Assembly: GCF_001902635.1 (NCBI RefSeq) | Contig: NZ_MJAO01000034.1 | Location: 1 to 34,238 of the forward strand | Direction of reading: 5' to 3' | DNA length: 34,238 nucleotides | From: Serratia marcescens | GTDB taxonomy: Bacteria; Pseudomonadota; Gammaproteobacteria; Enterobacterales; Enterobacteriaceae | Part shown: positions 8,624-15,699 of the stretch, piece by piece | Numbering within the stretch: position 1 is the first letter of the stretch | How the letters are laid out: each line of letters begins with the position of its first letter | Position numbers and translations under genes: made by a program | Notes under the pieces: generated by a model | Told to the model about the DNA's origin: nothing | Seen by the model: only the letters and a program-made list of their open reading frames with translations | Databases searched by the model: none

Positions 8624-9268
8624 ATGCAAAAAGTATTGATTACCGGCTTCGAGCCGTTTGGCGGCGAGCGCCTCAATCCTTCTTGGGAGGTGGTGAAACA
8701 GCTCAACGACATGGAACTGGTCGGCACGCGGATTGTGGCGCGCCAGCTGCCGTGCGTGTTTGGCGCGGCGCTGGCGGCGCTCAATACGGCGATCGACGAG
8801 GTGCAGCCGGTGATGGTGCTGGCGATCGGCCAGGCCGGCGGCCGCACCGATATCACCCTGGAGCGGGTGGCGATCAACGTCGACGATGCGCGCATCCCCG
8901 ACAATCAGGGGCAGCAGCCGGTGGATGAGCCGATCGTCGCCGGCGGCCCGGCGGCCTATTTCAGCACCTTGCCGATCAAGGCGATGGTCAGTTCGATGCG
9001 TGAGGCCGGCATTCCGGCCTCCGTTTCGCAAACCGCCGGCACCTACGTGTGCAACCATGTGATGTATGGTTTGCTGCACCGCTTGAGCGGCCAGCGTGAA
9101 GTGAAAGGTGGGTTTATCCATATTCCGTATCTGCCGGAACAGGCGGCGGCGCACCCCGGCGCGCCGAGTATGGCGGCGTCGACGGTGCTGTTTGCGCTGG
9201 AGCTGGCCGTTTCCATCGCCTTGCAGGTGGAGCACGATCTGAAAGTGGTGGGCGGCGCGACGCATTAA
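8624..9268 (+). CDS. pcp: pyrrolidone-carboxylate peptidase (pyroglutamyl peptidase I)
   Basis: The 214-residue protein is a family C15 cysteine peptidase that removes N-terminal pyroglutamate from peptides. The catalytic triad is visible: Glu80 in [14 protein letters not shown], Cys143 in [13 protein letters not shown] and His166 in [10 protein letters not shown]. The N-terminal [18 protein letters not shown] block binds the pyroglutamyl ring. Length is normal for the family (about 215). TAGGAGTAAGG precedes the ATG, 8 bp after the DUF979 stop, so it is the last gene of the pyroglutamate unit. The free pyroglutamate it releases is the substrate of PxpABC encoded upstream. The protein is cytosolic. 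E. coli K-12 lacks this gene at the locus. Confidence 0.96.
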   Translation: MQKVLITGFEPFGGERLNPSWEVVKQLNDMELVGTRIVARQLPCVFGAALAALNTAIDEVQPVMVLAIGQAGGRTDITLERVAINVDDARIPDNQGQQPVDEPIVAGGPAAYFSTLPIKAMVSSMREAGIPASVSQTAGTYVCNHVMYGLLHRLSGQREVKGGFIHIPYLPEQAAAHPGAPSMAASTVLFALELAVSIALQVEHDLKVVGGATH

Positions 9269-9322
9269 TCGTGATTATCCCCGGCGCGGTGGGCTGCGCC
9301 GGATCTACGCAAGGAGTGGTCT

Positions 9323-10114
9323 ATGCCGGAAGGACCGGAGATTCGCCGGGCGGCGGACAAACTGGCGGCGGCGATGATCGAGCAACCGCTGACCGCCGTC
9401 GATTTCGCTTTTCCTCAGCTGAAGCACTATCGCCAGCGCCTGCTCGGCGAGCGCATCGTCGCCATCGAGCCGCGCGGCAAGGCGCTGCTGACCCACTTTT
9501 CCAACGGGCTGACGATGTATAGCCACAATCAGCTGTACGGCGTGTGGAAAGTGGCGGCGGCGGGGGAGACGCCGGAGACCAAGCGCGATCTGCGGGTGCG
9601 GCTGGAAACCGCCCGCAGCGCGATATTGCTCTACAGCGCTTCCGACATTACCGTCGGGCCGCGCGAGGAAATAGAGCAACACCCGTTTTTGCAACGCATC
9701 GGCCCCGACGTGCTGGACATGTCGCTGACGGTGAACGCCGTGGCGGAGCGGTTGTTGACGCCGCGTTTTCGCCGCAGGCAGCTGGGCGGCATGCTGCTCG
9801 ACCAGGCGTTTCTCGCCGGCTTGGGCAATTATCTGCGCGCCGAAATCCTGTGGCAGGCCGAACTGGCGCCGCAGCACAAACCGCAGGATCTGGCGCCAGA
9901 GGCGCTGCGCCGCCTGGCGGAGGCGTTGCTGGCGGTGCCGCGCCTTTCCTACCAGACGCGCGGACAGGCGGATGACAACCGGCATCACGGCGCGCTGTTT
10001 CGCTTCAAGGTGTTTCATCGCAGCGGCGAGCCCTGCGAACGCTGCGGTGGGATGATTGTGCGTACCGATCTGTCGTCGCGGCCGTTTTATTGGTGCCCGG
10101 GCTGCCAGAAATAG
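9323..10114 (+). CDS. nei: endonuclease VIII / DNA glycosylase Nei
   Basis: The 263-residue base-excision repair enzyme removes oxidised pyrimidines and nicks the AP site by beta,delta-elimination. After loss of the initiator Met, catalytic Pro and Glu lead in [14 protein letters not shown]. The conserved lysine lies in [14 protein letters not shown]. The helix-two-turn-helix region contains [19 protein letters not shown]. The C-terminal zinc finger, CERC-X16-CPGC, is complete, with [17 protein letters not shown] at the very end. Length equals the E. coli enzyme. AAGGAG sits before the ATG. It follows pcp after 54 bp and converges on gltA. E. coli has abrB between nei and gltA; it is absent here. 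Confidence 0.97.
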   Translation: MPEGPEIRRAADKLAAAMIEQPLTAVDFAFPQLKHYRQRLLGERIVAIEPRGKALLTHFSNGLTMYSHNQLYGVWKVAAAGETPETKRDLRVRLETARSAILLYSASDITVGPREEIEQHPFLQRIGPDVLDMSLTVNAVAERLLTPRFRRRQLGGMLLDQAFLAGLGNYLRAEILWQAELAPQHKPQDLAPEALRRLAEALLAVPRLSYQTRGQADDNRHHGALFRFKVFHRSGEPCERCGGMIVRTDLSSRPFYWCPGCQK

Positions 10115-10116
10115 CC

Positions 10117-10144
10117 AAAAAAAACGCCGCCCGAAGGGGCGGCG
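10117..10144 (-). terminator. rho-independent terminator of gltA
   Basis: A perfect 8-bp stem (10125-10132 with 10137-10144, tetraloop GAAG, read CTTC on the minus strand) is followed on the minus strand by eight T (plus-strand A run 10117-10124). Orientation of the T run assigns it to gltA. The same stem may also limit read-through from nei, but it has no T run on the plus strand. Confidence 0.85.
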
Positions 10145-10171
10145 CTGTGCGGTTTCAGCCGGGAAAACGGC

Positions 10172-11464
10172 TTACTTGTTTTTCAGCTGGGATTTGAAAT
10201 CGCGCTCGGCATAGCCGGTGTACAGCTGGCGCGGACGGGCAATTTTGATGCCTTCGTCGTGCATTTCGTTCCAGTGGGCGATCCAGCCGATGGTGCGCGC
10301 GATGGCGAAGATCACGGTGAACATGGAAGAAGGAATGCCCATCGCCTTCAGGATGATGCCGGAGTAGAAGTCGACGTTCGGATACAGTTTCTTCTCGATG
10401 AAGTACGGGTCGTTCAGCGCGATGTGTTCCAGCTCCATCGCCACCTGCAGCAGGTTGTCGTCCTTCTTGTTCAGCTCTTTCAGCACTTCGTGACAGGTCT
10501 CGCGCATCACGGTGGCGCGCGGATCGTAGTTCTTGTACACGCGGTGGCCGAAGCCCATCAGGCGGAAGGAGTCGTTCTTGTCCTTGGCGCGTTTGATGAA
10601 TTCAGGAATGTGCTCGACGGTCTTGATCTCTTCCAGCATTTTCAGCGCCGCTTCGTTGGCGCCGCCGTGTGCCGGCCCCCACAGGGAGGCGATACCGGCC
10701 GCGATGCAGGCGAACGGGTTGGCGCCGGAAGAGCCGGCGGTGCGCACGGTCGAGGTGGAAGCGTTCTGCTCATGGTCGGCGTGCAGGATCAGGATGCGGT
10801 CCATGGCGCGTTCCAGCACCGGGTTCACCACGTACTCTTCGCACGGGGTGGCGAACATCATGTGCAGGAAGTTGCCGGCGTAGGACAGATCGTTGCGCGG
10901 GTAAACGAACGGTTGGCCCAGGGAGTATTTGTAGCACATCGCCGCCACGGTCGGCATCTTGGACAGCAGGCGGAACGCGGTGATTTCACGGTGACGCTCG
11001 TTATTGACGTCCAGCGCATCGTGGTAGAACGCCGCCAGCGCACCGGTCACGCCGCACAGTACCGCCATCGGGTGCGAGTCGCGACGGAAGCCACGGAACA
11101 GATGGGTGATCTGGTCGTGGATCATGGTGTGGCGGGTAACGGTGGTCTTGAAGGTTTCGAACTCTTCCGGCGTTGGGGTCTCGCCGTACAGCAGGATGTA
11201 GCACACTTCCAGGTAGGAAGATTCTTTCGCCAGCTGCTCGATAGGGAAGCCGCGGTGCAGCAGCACGCCTTTGTCGCCGTCGATGAAGGTAATCTTGGAT
11301 TCGCAAGAAGCGGTGGAGGTAAAGCCGGGATCAAATGTGAAATAACCTTTGGAACCCAGAGCGCGGACATCGAGGACATCGGGGCCCAGTGTCGGTGTCA
11401 ATACGCCCAGTTCGATCGGAGCTTCGCTGTCGTTAATGGTTAGCGTCGCTTTCTTATCAGTCAT
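10172..11464 (-). CDS. gltA: citrate synthase (type II, hexameric)
   Basis: The 430-residue protein (E. coli 427 aa) condenses oxaloacetate and acetyl-CoA to citrate, the entry step of the TCA cycle. The catalytic residues are His266 in [13 protein letters not shown], His307 in [15 protein letters not shown] and Asp365 in [10 protein letters not shown]. The N-terminal extension with the NADH-regulated fold (residues 1-65) is the type II form found in Gram-negative bacteria, which is inhibited by NADH. TAAGGAGACAG precedes the ATG on the minus strand. It diverges from sdhC, as in E. coli, across a 729 bp control region. The C-terminus [10 protein letters not shown] differs only slightly from E. 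coli. Confidence 0.98.
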   Translation of the reverse strand: MTDKKATLTINDSEAPIELGVLTPTLGPDVLDVRALGSKGYFTFDPGFTSTASCESKITFIDGDKGVLLHRGFPIEQLAKESSYLEVCYILLYGETPTPEEFETFKTTVTRHTMIHDQITHLFRGFRRDSHPMAVLCGVTGALAAFYHDALDVNNERHREITAFRLLSKMPTVAAMCYKYSLGQPFVYPRNDLSYAGNFLHMMFATPCEEYVVNPVLERAMDRILILHADHEQNASTSTVRTAGSSGANPFACIAAGIASLWGPAHGGANEAALKMLEEIKTVEHIPEFIKRAKDKNDSFRLMGFGHRVYKNYDPRATVMRETCHEVLKELNKKDDNLLQVAMELEHIALNDPYFIEKKLYPNVDFYSGIILKAMGIPSSMFTVIFAIARTIGWIAHWNEMHDEGIKIARPRQLYTGYAERDFKSQLKNK

Positions 11465-11643
11465 TTACTGTCTCCTTAGCGCCTTATTTTAAAAACCACT
11501 AACAACTGAAATACCTTAAATCTCTGCAGGTTGCCCGCAAAAAATGGTGCGGACGCTAACTCTGTGAGCGACTGCGCAACTGTGCGCGGGTAGGGTACAG
11601 AGTGCTGACCAGGCGAACGAGACGGGTGACCAGTTGTTAACGA

Positions 11644-11671
11644 TTCATAGTAATTCGTTATAGTCTGTTAA
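11644..11671 (-). promoter_or_regulatory. candidate gltA promoter
   Basis: On the minus strand, TTAACA (plus 11666-11671) and TATGAA (plus 11644-11649) are separated by 16 bp. It lies about 180 bp upstream of the gltA start. Each box matches about four or five of six consensus bases. E. coli gltA has more than one promoter, so this may not be the main one. Confidence 0.3.
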
Positions 11672-11700
11672 TCTTACCTATGAGCTGTTCGAAGAGATGT

Positions 11701-11792
11701 GAACCTATCCCAATAATCTGTTTTTATTTGCTTTATTTGCTTTTTGACGCCGGCAAAATCGAGCGGGAAACAACGGCTATTGGGATAGGTTC
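11701..11792. repeat. 92-bp element with perfect 15-bp terminal inverted repeats
   Basis: The arm GAACCTATCCCAATA (11701-11715) recurs exactly as its reverse complement at 11778-11792, enclosing 62 bp. The arms are too long to be chance in one intergenic gap. There is no T run after the right arm, so it is not a simple terminator. A similar element with GAACCT/AGGTTC ends lies between sdhB and sucA (15478-15549). It may be a non-autonomous mobile repeat or a large RNA hairpin in the gltA leader, and it could be both. Confidence 0.6.
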
Positions 11793-11941
11793 GTCAAATA
11801 CACTGTTGCATAACTCGAACCCGGGGGGAAGTGTATCTGTTGACCCATAGCGCATCATAGGACCGTTTGTGCCCCTATATGTAATGTAAATGTTGATCTC
11901 TTGTCAAATCAGATAATTAATTTTGCACTAATTGTGAAATC

Positions 11942-11957
11942 CGTGATCTGAATCACT
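11942..11957. promoter_or_regulatory. CRP-like site upstream of sdhC
   Basis: CGTGATCTGAATCACT matches the CRP consensus TGTGA-N6-TCACA at eight of ten half-site bases, with near-perfect inner symmetry (GTGAT and ATCAC). Its centre is about 80 bp upstream of the expected sdhC transcription start. The sdh operon of E. coli is cAMP-CRP activated, which fits. Confidence 0.5.
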
Positions 11958-11994
11958 GTTCAGGGGAAATGTTATCAAAGCGGTTGTATGAGAA

Positions 11995-12023
11995 TTGTAA
12001 TCAGAATGTGATCCTCCTATACT
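11995..12023 (+). promoter_or_regulatory. sdhC promoter (sigma-70)
   Basis: TTGTAA (11995-12000) and TATACT (12018-12023) are separated by exactly 17 bp, followed by a GC-rich discriminator GCCGCC. This predicts a start near 12030 and a leader of about 165 nt for the sdhCDAB-suc transcript. Confidence 0.7.
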
Positions 12024-12193
12024 GCCGCCAGGTCTCCGGATTACCCTGAAGTAGGAGCACCCAGCGTTATAAATGCGCGCCGTTTGAGCACAGAGGATGT
12101 TGATGTTTGAGCGCGTGACGTGTAAGGGTTTTAGGCTCTTAACGCTGTCTGATCCCCGCCCAGGCCCGGAGGAAGGAAAATAATAAGAGCTGT

Positions 12194-12583
12194 GTGGGCA
12201 AATACGTGAAAAAACAACGACCTGTCAACTTGGATCTGCAAACGATCCGGTTCCCCGTAACTGCGATAGCGTCTATCTTACACCGAGTCTCTGGCGTAAT
12301 TACCTTCGTTGCCGTGGGTATCCTCCTCTGGCTGCTGGGCCTGTCACTCTCTTCCCAAGAGGGGTTCCTGCAGGCGGCCGCCATCATGAATAGCTTCATC
12401 GTCAAATTCATATTCTGGGGCATCCTCACGGCGCTGGCCTATCACATTTGCGGTGGCATTCGTCACTTGTTAATGGATTTTGGCTACATCGAAGAGAGTT
12501 TGGCCGCCGGTACCCGTTCCGCCCAGGTGGCGATCGGTCTGACCGTCGTGCTGTCAGTTCTGGCTGGAGTCCTCGTATGGTAA
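12194..12583 (+). CDS. sdhC: succinate dehydrogenase cytochrome b556 subunit SdhC
   Basis: The 129-residue inner-membrane anchor has three transmembrane helices (about 30-50, 64-88, 107-128). Ser27 and Arg31 line the ubiquinone site, and His84 ([11 protein letters not shown]) is the axial ligand of heme b. The core [17 protein letters not shown] is nearly identical to E. coli. The start chosen is GTG at 12194, which gives the E. coli length of 129. The purine-rich GGAGGAAGGAAAA lies rather far upstream (about 19 nt), and AAGAG (12184-12188) sits closer, so the start is weak or controlled. A second GTG at 12206 is in frame. The stop overlaps sdhD. Confidence 0.95.
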   Translation: MGKYVKKQRPVNLDLQTIRFPVTAIASILHRVSGVITFVAVGILLWLLGLSLSSQEGFLQAAAIMNSFIVKFIFWGILTALAYHICGGIRHLLMDFGYIEESLAAGTRSAQVAIGLTVVLSVLAGVLVW

Positions 12584-12924
12584 ACAACGTTTCTGCATTA
12601 GGGCGCAACGGCGTGCACGATTGGCTGCTGCTGCGCGCTTCCGCTATCATCATTACCCTGTACGTCCTGTATATCCTGGGCTTCTTCGTTACGGCTCCGG
12701 AACTCACTTATGACATCTGGCGCGGTTTCTTCGCCACTTCCATTACGAAAGTGTTCACTTTGCTGACCTTGCTGTCGATTCTGGTGCACGCCTGGATCGG
12801 GCTGTGGCAGGTGCTGACGGACTACGTCAAGCCGCTGGCGGTTCGCCTGGTGTTGCAGCTGGCTGTTGTGGTCGCGTTGCTGGTCTATTTACTGTACGGA
12901 ACAATCGTAGTGTGGGGTGCTTAA
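12577..12924 (+). CDS. sdhD: succinate dehydrogenase membrane anchor subunit SdhD
   Basis: The 115-residue anchor (same length as E. coli) begins [24 protein letters not shown] and has three membrane helices. His71 ([17 protein letters not shown]) is the second heme b ligand, and Asp82 and Tyr83 belong to the quinone site. With SdhC it holds SdhAB on the membrane. The ATG at 12577 lies inside the last codons of sdhC, a 7-nt overlap. The stop directly abuts the sdhA ATG. Longer in-frame starts upstream run through sdhC and are not used. Confidence 0.96.
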   Translation: MVNNVSALGRNGVHDWLLLRASAIIITLYVLYILGFFVTAPELTYDIWRGFFATSITKVFTLLTLLSILVHAWIGLWQVLTDYVKPLAVRLVLQLAVVVALLVYLLYGTIVVWGA

Positions 12925-14691
12925 ATGAAACTGCCAGTCAGAGAGTTTGATGCCGTCGTAATCGGCGCCGGCGGTGCGGGCATGCGTGCCGCGCTGCAAA
13001 TTTCCCAAGCGGGCTCGACCTGTGCCCTGCTGTCCAAAGTTTTCCCGACCCGTTCCCATACCGTGTCTGCACAGGGCGGCATCACCGTCGCGCTGGGCAA
13101 CAGCCACGAGGACAACTGGGAATGGCATATGTACGACACGGTGAAAGGTTCCGACTATATCGGTGACCAGGACGCCATCGAGTATATGTGTAAAACCGGC
13201 CCGGAAGCGATTCTGGAACTGGAACACATGGGCCTGCCATTCTCTCGCTTGGACGACGGCCGCATCTACCAGCGCCCGTTCGGCGGCCAGTCGCTGAACT
13301 TCGGCGGCGAGCAGGCGGCGCGTACCGCAGCCGCAGCCGACCGTACCGGCCATGCGCTGCTGCACACCCTGTACCAACAGAACCTGAAAAACCACACCAC
13401 CATCTTCTCCGAGTGGTATGCGCTTGATCTGGTGAAAAACCAGGACGGCGCGGTGGTCGGCACCACGGCTATCTGCATCGAAACCGGTGAAGTGGTTTAC
13501 TTCAAAGCCAAGGCCACCGTGCTGGCGACCGGCGGCGCAGGCCGTATTTACCAGTCCACCACCAACGCCCACATCAACACCGGTGACGGTGTCGGCATGG
13601 CGCTGCGCGCCGGCGTGCCGGTGCAGGACATGGAAATGTGGCAGTTCCACCCGACCGGCATCGCCGGCGCGGGCGTGCTGGTGACCGAAGGCTGCCGCGG
13701 CGAAGGCGGCTACCTGCTGAACAAACACGGCGAACGCTTCATGGAGCGTTATGCGCCGAACGCCAAAGATTTGGCGGGCCGCGACGTGGTTGCCCGTTCG
13801 ATCATGATCGAAATCCGCGAAGGCCGCGGCTGCGACGGTCCTTGGGGCCCGCACGCCAAGCTGAAGCTGGACCACCTGGGCAAAGAGGTGCTGGAATCCC
13901 GTCTGCCGGGCATTCTGGAGCTGTCCCGCACCTTTGCGCACGTCGATCCGGTGAAAGAGCCGATCCCGGTTATCCCAACCTGTCACTACATGATGGGCGG
14001 CATTCCGACCAAGGTGACCGGCCAGGCGCTGACCGTGAACGAGAAAGGCGAAGATGTGGTGATCCCGGGGCTGTTCGCCGTGGGCGAAATCGCCTGCGTA
14101 TCGGTGCACGGCGCCAACCGTCTGGGCGGCAACTCGCTGCTGGACCTGGTGGTGTTCGGCCGTTCCGCCGGCATGCACCTGCAGGAATCGCTGGAAGAGC
14201 AGGGCGTGAGCCGTGACGCCAGCGACTCCGACGTGGAAGCCTCGCTGGACCGTCTGAACCGTTGGAACAATACCCGTTCCGGCGAAGACCCGGTCGAAAT
14301 TCGCAAAGCGCTGCAGTCTTGCATGCAGCACAACTTCTCGGTATTCCGCGAAGGCGATGCGATGGCCAAGGGCCTGGAAGAACTGAAAGTGATCCGTGAA
14401 CGTCTGAAGAACGCACGCCTGGACGATACCTCCAGCGAGTTCAACACCCAGCGCATCGAATGCCTGGAGTTGGATAACCTGATGGAGACCGCGTATTCCA
14501 CCGCCGTGTCGGCCAACTTCCGTACCGAGAGCCGTGGCGCGCACAGTCGCTTCGACTACCCGGAGCGCGATGACGCCAACTGGCTGTGCCATTCGCTGTA
14601 TCTGCCGCAATCGGAAAGCATGACGCGTCGTGAAGTGAACATGCAACCGAAGCTGCGCCCGGCATTCCCGCCGAAAGTGCGTTCTTACTAA
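12925..14691 (+). CDS. sdhA: succinate dehydrogenase flavoprotein subunit SdhA
   Basis: The 588-residue catalytic subunit (E. coli 588) oxidises succinate to fumarate. The FAD-binding Rossmann motif [14 protein letters not shown] is at 11-24. His45 in [13 protein letters not shown] carries the covalent 8-alpha-histidyl FAD. Active-site blocks include QFHPTG, the [23 protein letters not shown] loop, and [10 protein letters not shown] and [24 protein letters not shown]. It starts one base after the sdhD stop. The complex is both a TCA enzyme and respiratory complex II, facing the cytoplasm. Confidence 0.98.
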   Translation: MKLPVREFDAVVIGAGGAGMRAALQISQAGSTCALLSKVFPTRSHTVSAQGGITVALGNSHEDNWEWHMYDTVKGSDYIGDQDAIEYMCKTGPEAILELEHMGLPFSRLDDGRIYQRPFGGQSLNFGGEQAARTAAAADRTGHALLHTLYQQNLKNHTTIFSEWYALDLVKNQDGAVVGTTAICIETGEVVYFKAKATVLATGGAGRIYQSTTNAHINTGDGVGMALRAGVPVQDMEMWQFHPTGIAGAGVLVTEGCRGEGGYLLNKHGERFMERYAPNAKDLAGRDVVARSIMIEIREGRGCDGPWGPHAKLKLDHLGKEVLESRLPGILELSRTFAHVDPVKEPIPVIPTCHYMMGGIPTKVTGQALTVNEKGEDVVIPGLFAVGEIACVSVHGANRLGGNSLLDLVVFGRSAGMHLQESLEEQGVSRDASDSDVEASLDRLNRWNNTRSGEDPVEIRKALQSCMQHNFSVFREGDAMAKGLEELKVIRERLKNARLDDTSSEFNTQRIECLELDNLMETAYSTAVSANFRTESRGAHSRFDYPERDDANWLCHSLYLPQSESMTRREVNMQPKLRPAFPPKVRSY

Positions 14692-14707
14692 TTGCGGAGA
14701 TCGACAG

Positions 14708-15424
14708 ATGAAACTCGAGTTTTCCATTTATCGCTACAACCCGGATGTCGATGACGCACCGCATATGCAGGACTACACCCTGGAAGCGGAAGAAGGTCGC
14801 GACATGATGCTGCTGGATGCCTTGATCCAGCTGAAAGAAAAGGACCCGACCCTGTCGTTCCGTCGCTCATGCCGCGAAGGCGTGTGCGGTTCCGACGGCC
14901 TGAACATGAACGGTAAAAACGGCCTGGCGTGCATCACCCCGGTTTCGTCGCTGCGCAAAGGCAACGGCAAGATCGTGATCCGTCCGCTGCCGGGTTTGCC
15001 GGTGGTGCGCGATCTGGTGGTGGATATGGGCCAGTTCTACACCCAGTATGAAAAGATCAAGCCATACCTGCTGAACGACGGCAAGAACCCGCCGGCGCGC
15101 GAACACCTGCAGTCGCCGGAACAGCGCGCCAAGCTGGACGGTCTGTACGAGTGTATTCTGTGCGCCTGTTGCTCGACCTCTTGCCCATCGTTCTGGTGGA
15201 ACCCGGACAAGTTCATCGGCCCGGCCGGTCTGCTGGCGGCATATCGCTTCCTGATCGACAGCCGTGACACGGAAACGCAAGAACGTTTAGATGATCTGGA
15301 CGACGCTTTTAGTGTTTTCCGCTGCCATAGCATTATGAATTGTGTCAGTGTATGTCCTAAAGGCTTGAACCCGACGCGTGCGATCGGGCATATCAAGTCT
15401 ATGCTGCTGCAACGCGGCGCATAA
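14708..15424 (+). CDS. sdhB: succinate dehydrogenase iron-sulfur subunit SdhB
   Basis: The 238-residue protein (E. coli 238) carries three Fe-S clusters that pass electrons from FAD to quinone. The [2Fe-2S] ligands are Cys55, Cys60 and Cys75, with Asp63 in the fourth position (RRSCREGVCGSDG...GLAC). The ferredoxin-like part has ECILCACCSTSCPSFWW (Cys149, Cys152, Cys155, Cys159) and FRCHSIMNCVSVCPKGLNP, supplying the [4Fe-4S] and [3Fe-4S] clusters. The start lies 16 bp after sdhA behind GCGGAGA. A 275 bp gap then leads to sucA. Confidence 0.98.
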   Translation: MKLEFSIYRYNPDVDDAPHMQDYTLEAEEGRDMMLLDALIQLKEKDPTLSFRRSCREGVCGSDGLNMNGKNGLACITPVSSLRKGNGKIVIRPLPGLPVVRDLVVDMGQFYTQYEKIKPYLLNDGKNPPAREHLQSPEQRAKLDGLYECILCACCSTSCPSFWWNPDKFIGPAGLLAAYRFLIDSRDTETQERLDDLDDAFSVFRCHSIMNCVSVCPKGLNPTRAIGHIKSMLLQRGA

Positions 15425-15699
15425 ACGGAATGAGATGCTGCGCCGGGCTCTTTTCCGGCGCACATCCCATAGGGGAGGGAACCTCTAAAAACTGACCCGC
15501 GGCTGCGGCGCTATGCAGCCTGGTTCTTCCGCCGGTTTTTAGAGGTTCCTTGTAAGGGACCGCAAGGTCCATAACAGAACGTATCGGGCCGTCATGGCCG
15601 CAAGTACGTCGAGTGAACCGTTTTACGGCAAACCGTATTCATCACGGTAATTATGTTAACCACGGCGAAAACTAAAGCTTCAAAGCTTAAGGGATCATG
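15425..15699. other. sdhB-sucA intergenic region
   Basis: This 275 bp gap contains no gene. It holds an 8-bp-stem hairpin (15439-15446 with 15455-15462, no T run after it), an inverted-repeat element (15478-15549), and a small GGACC/GGTCC hairpin near 15557-15571. No clear sigma-70 promoter was found before sucA, although E. coli has a minor one in the same gap. The suc genes are probably expressed mostly by read-through from the sdhC promoter, with the hairpins acting on RNA stability or partial termination. Confidence 0.6.
15478..15549. repeat. 72-bp element with perfect 15-bp terminal inverted repeats
   Basis: GGAACCTCTAAAAAC (15478-15492) is matched exactly by its reverse complement at 15535-15549. 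Inside, GGCTGC (15501-15506) pairs with GCAGCC (15515-15520), so the transcript would fold into a long two-part hairpin. It shares GAACCT/AGGTTC ends with the gltA-sdhC element. It lies within the sdh-suc transcript. Confidence 0.6.

Larger units (their letters stand above)
11465..12193. promoter_or_regulatory. divergent gltA-sdhC control region (729 bp, no gene)
   Basis: No convincing coding sequence lies here. The gltA side (11465-11700) should hold the gltA promoter(s). The middle carries a long inverted repeat (11701-11792). The sdhC side has AT-rich DNA (11880-11940), a CRP-like palindrome and a strong sigma-70 promoter, leaving an sdhC leader of roughly 160 nt. In E. coli the same gap carries ArcA, FNR and CRP control of both genes. 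Arc or Fur sites were not assigned here with confidence. Confidence 0.7.

Noticed and set aside
10125-10144. Terminator of nei on the plus strand
   Set aside because: The stem is followed by CTGTGC on the plus strand, and the T run exists only on the minus strand, so it was assigned to gltA.
12889-14727. Minus-strand open frame of 612 codons opposite sdhA
   Set aside because: It is a shadow of a highly conserved gene in GC-rich DNA, His/Arg/Gln-rich and without any known domain or ribosome site.
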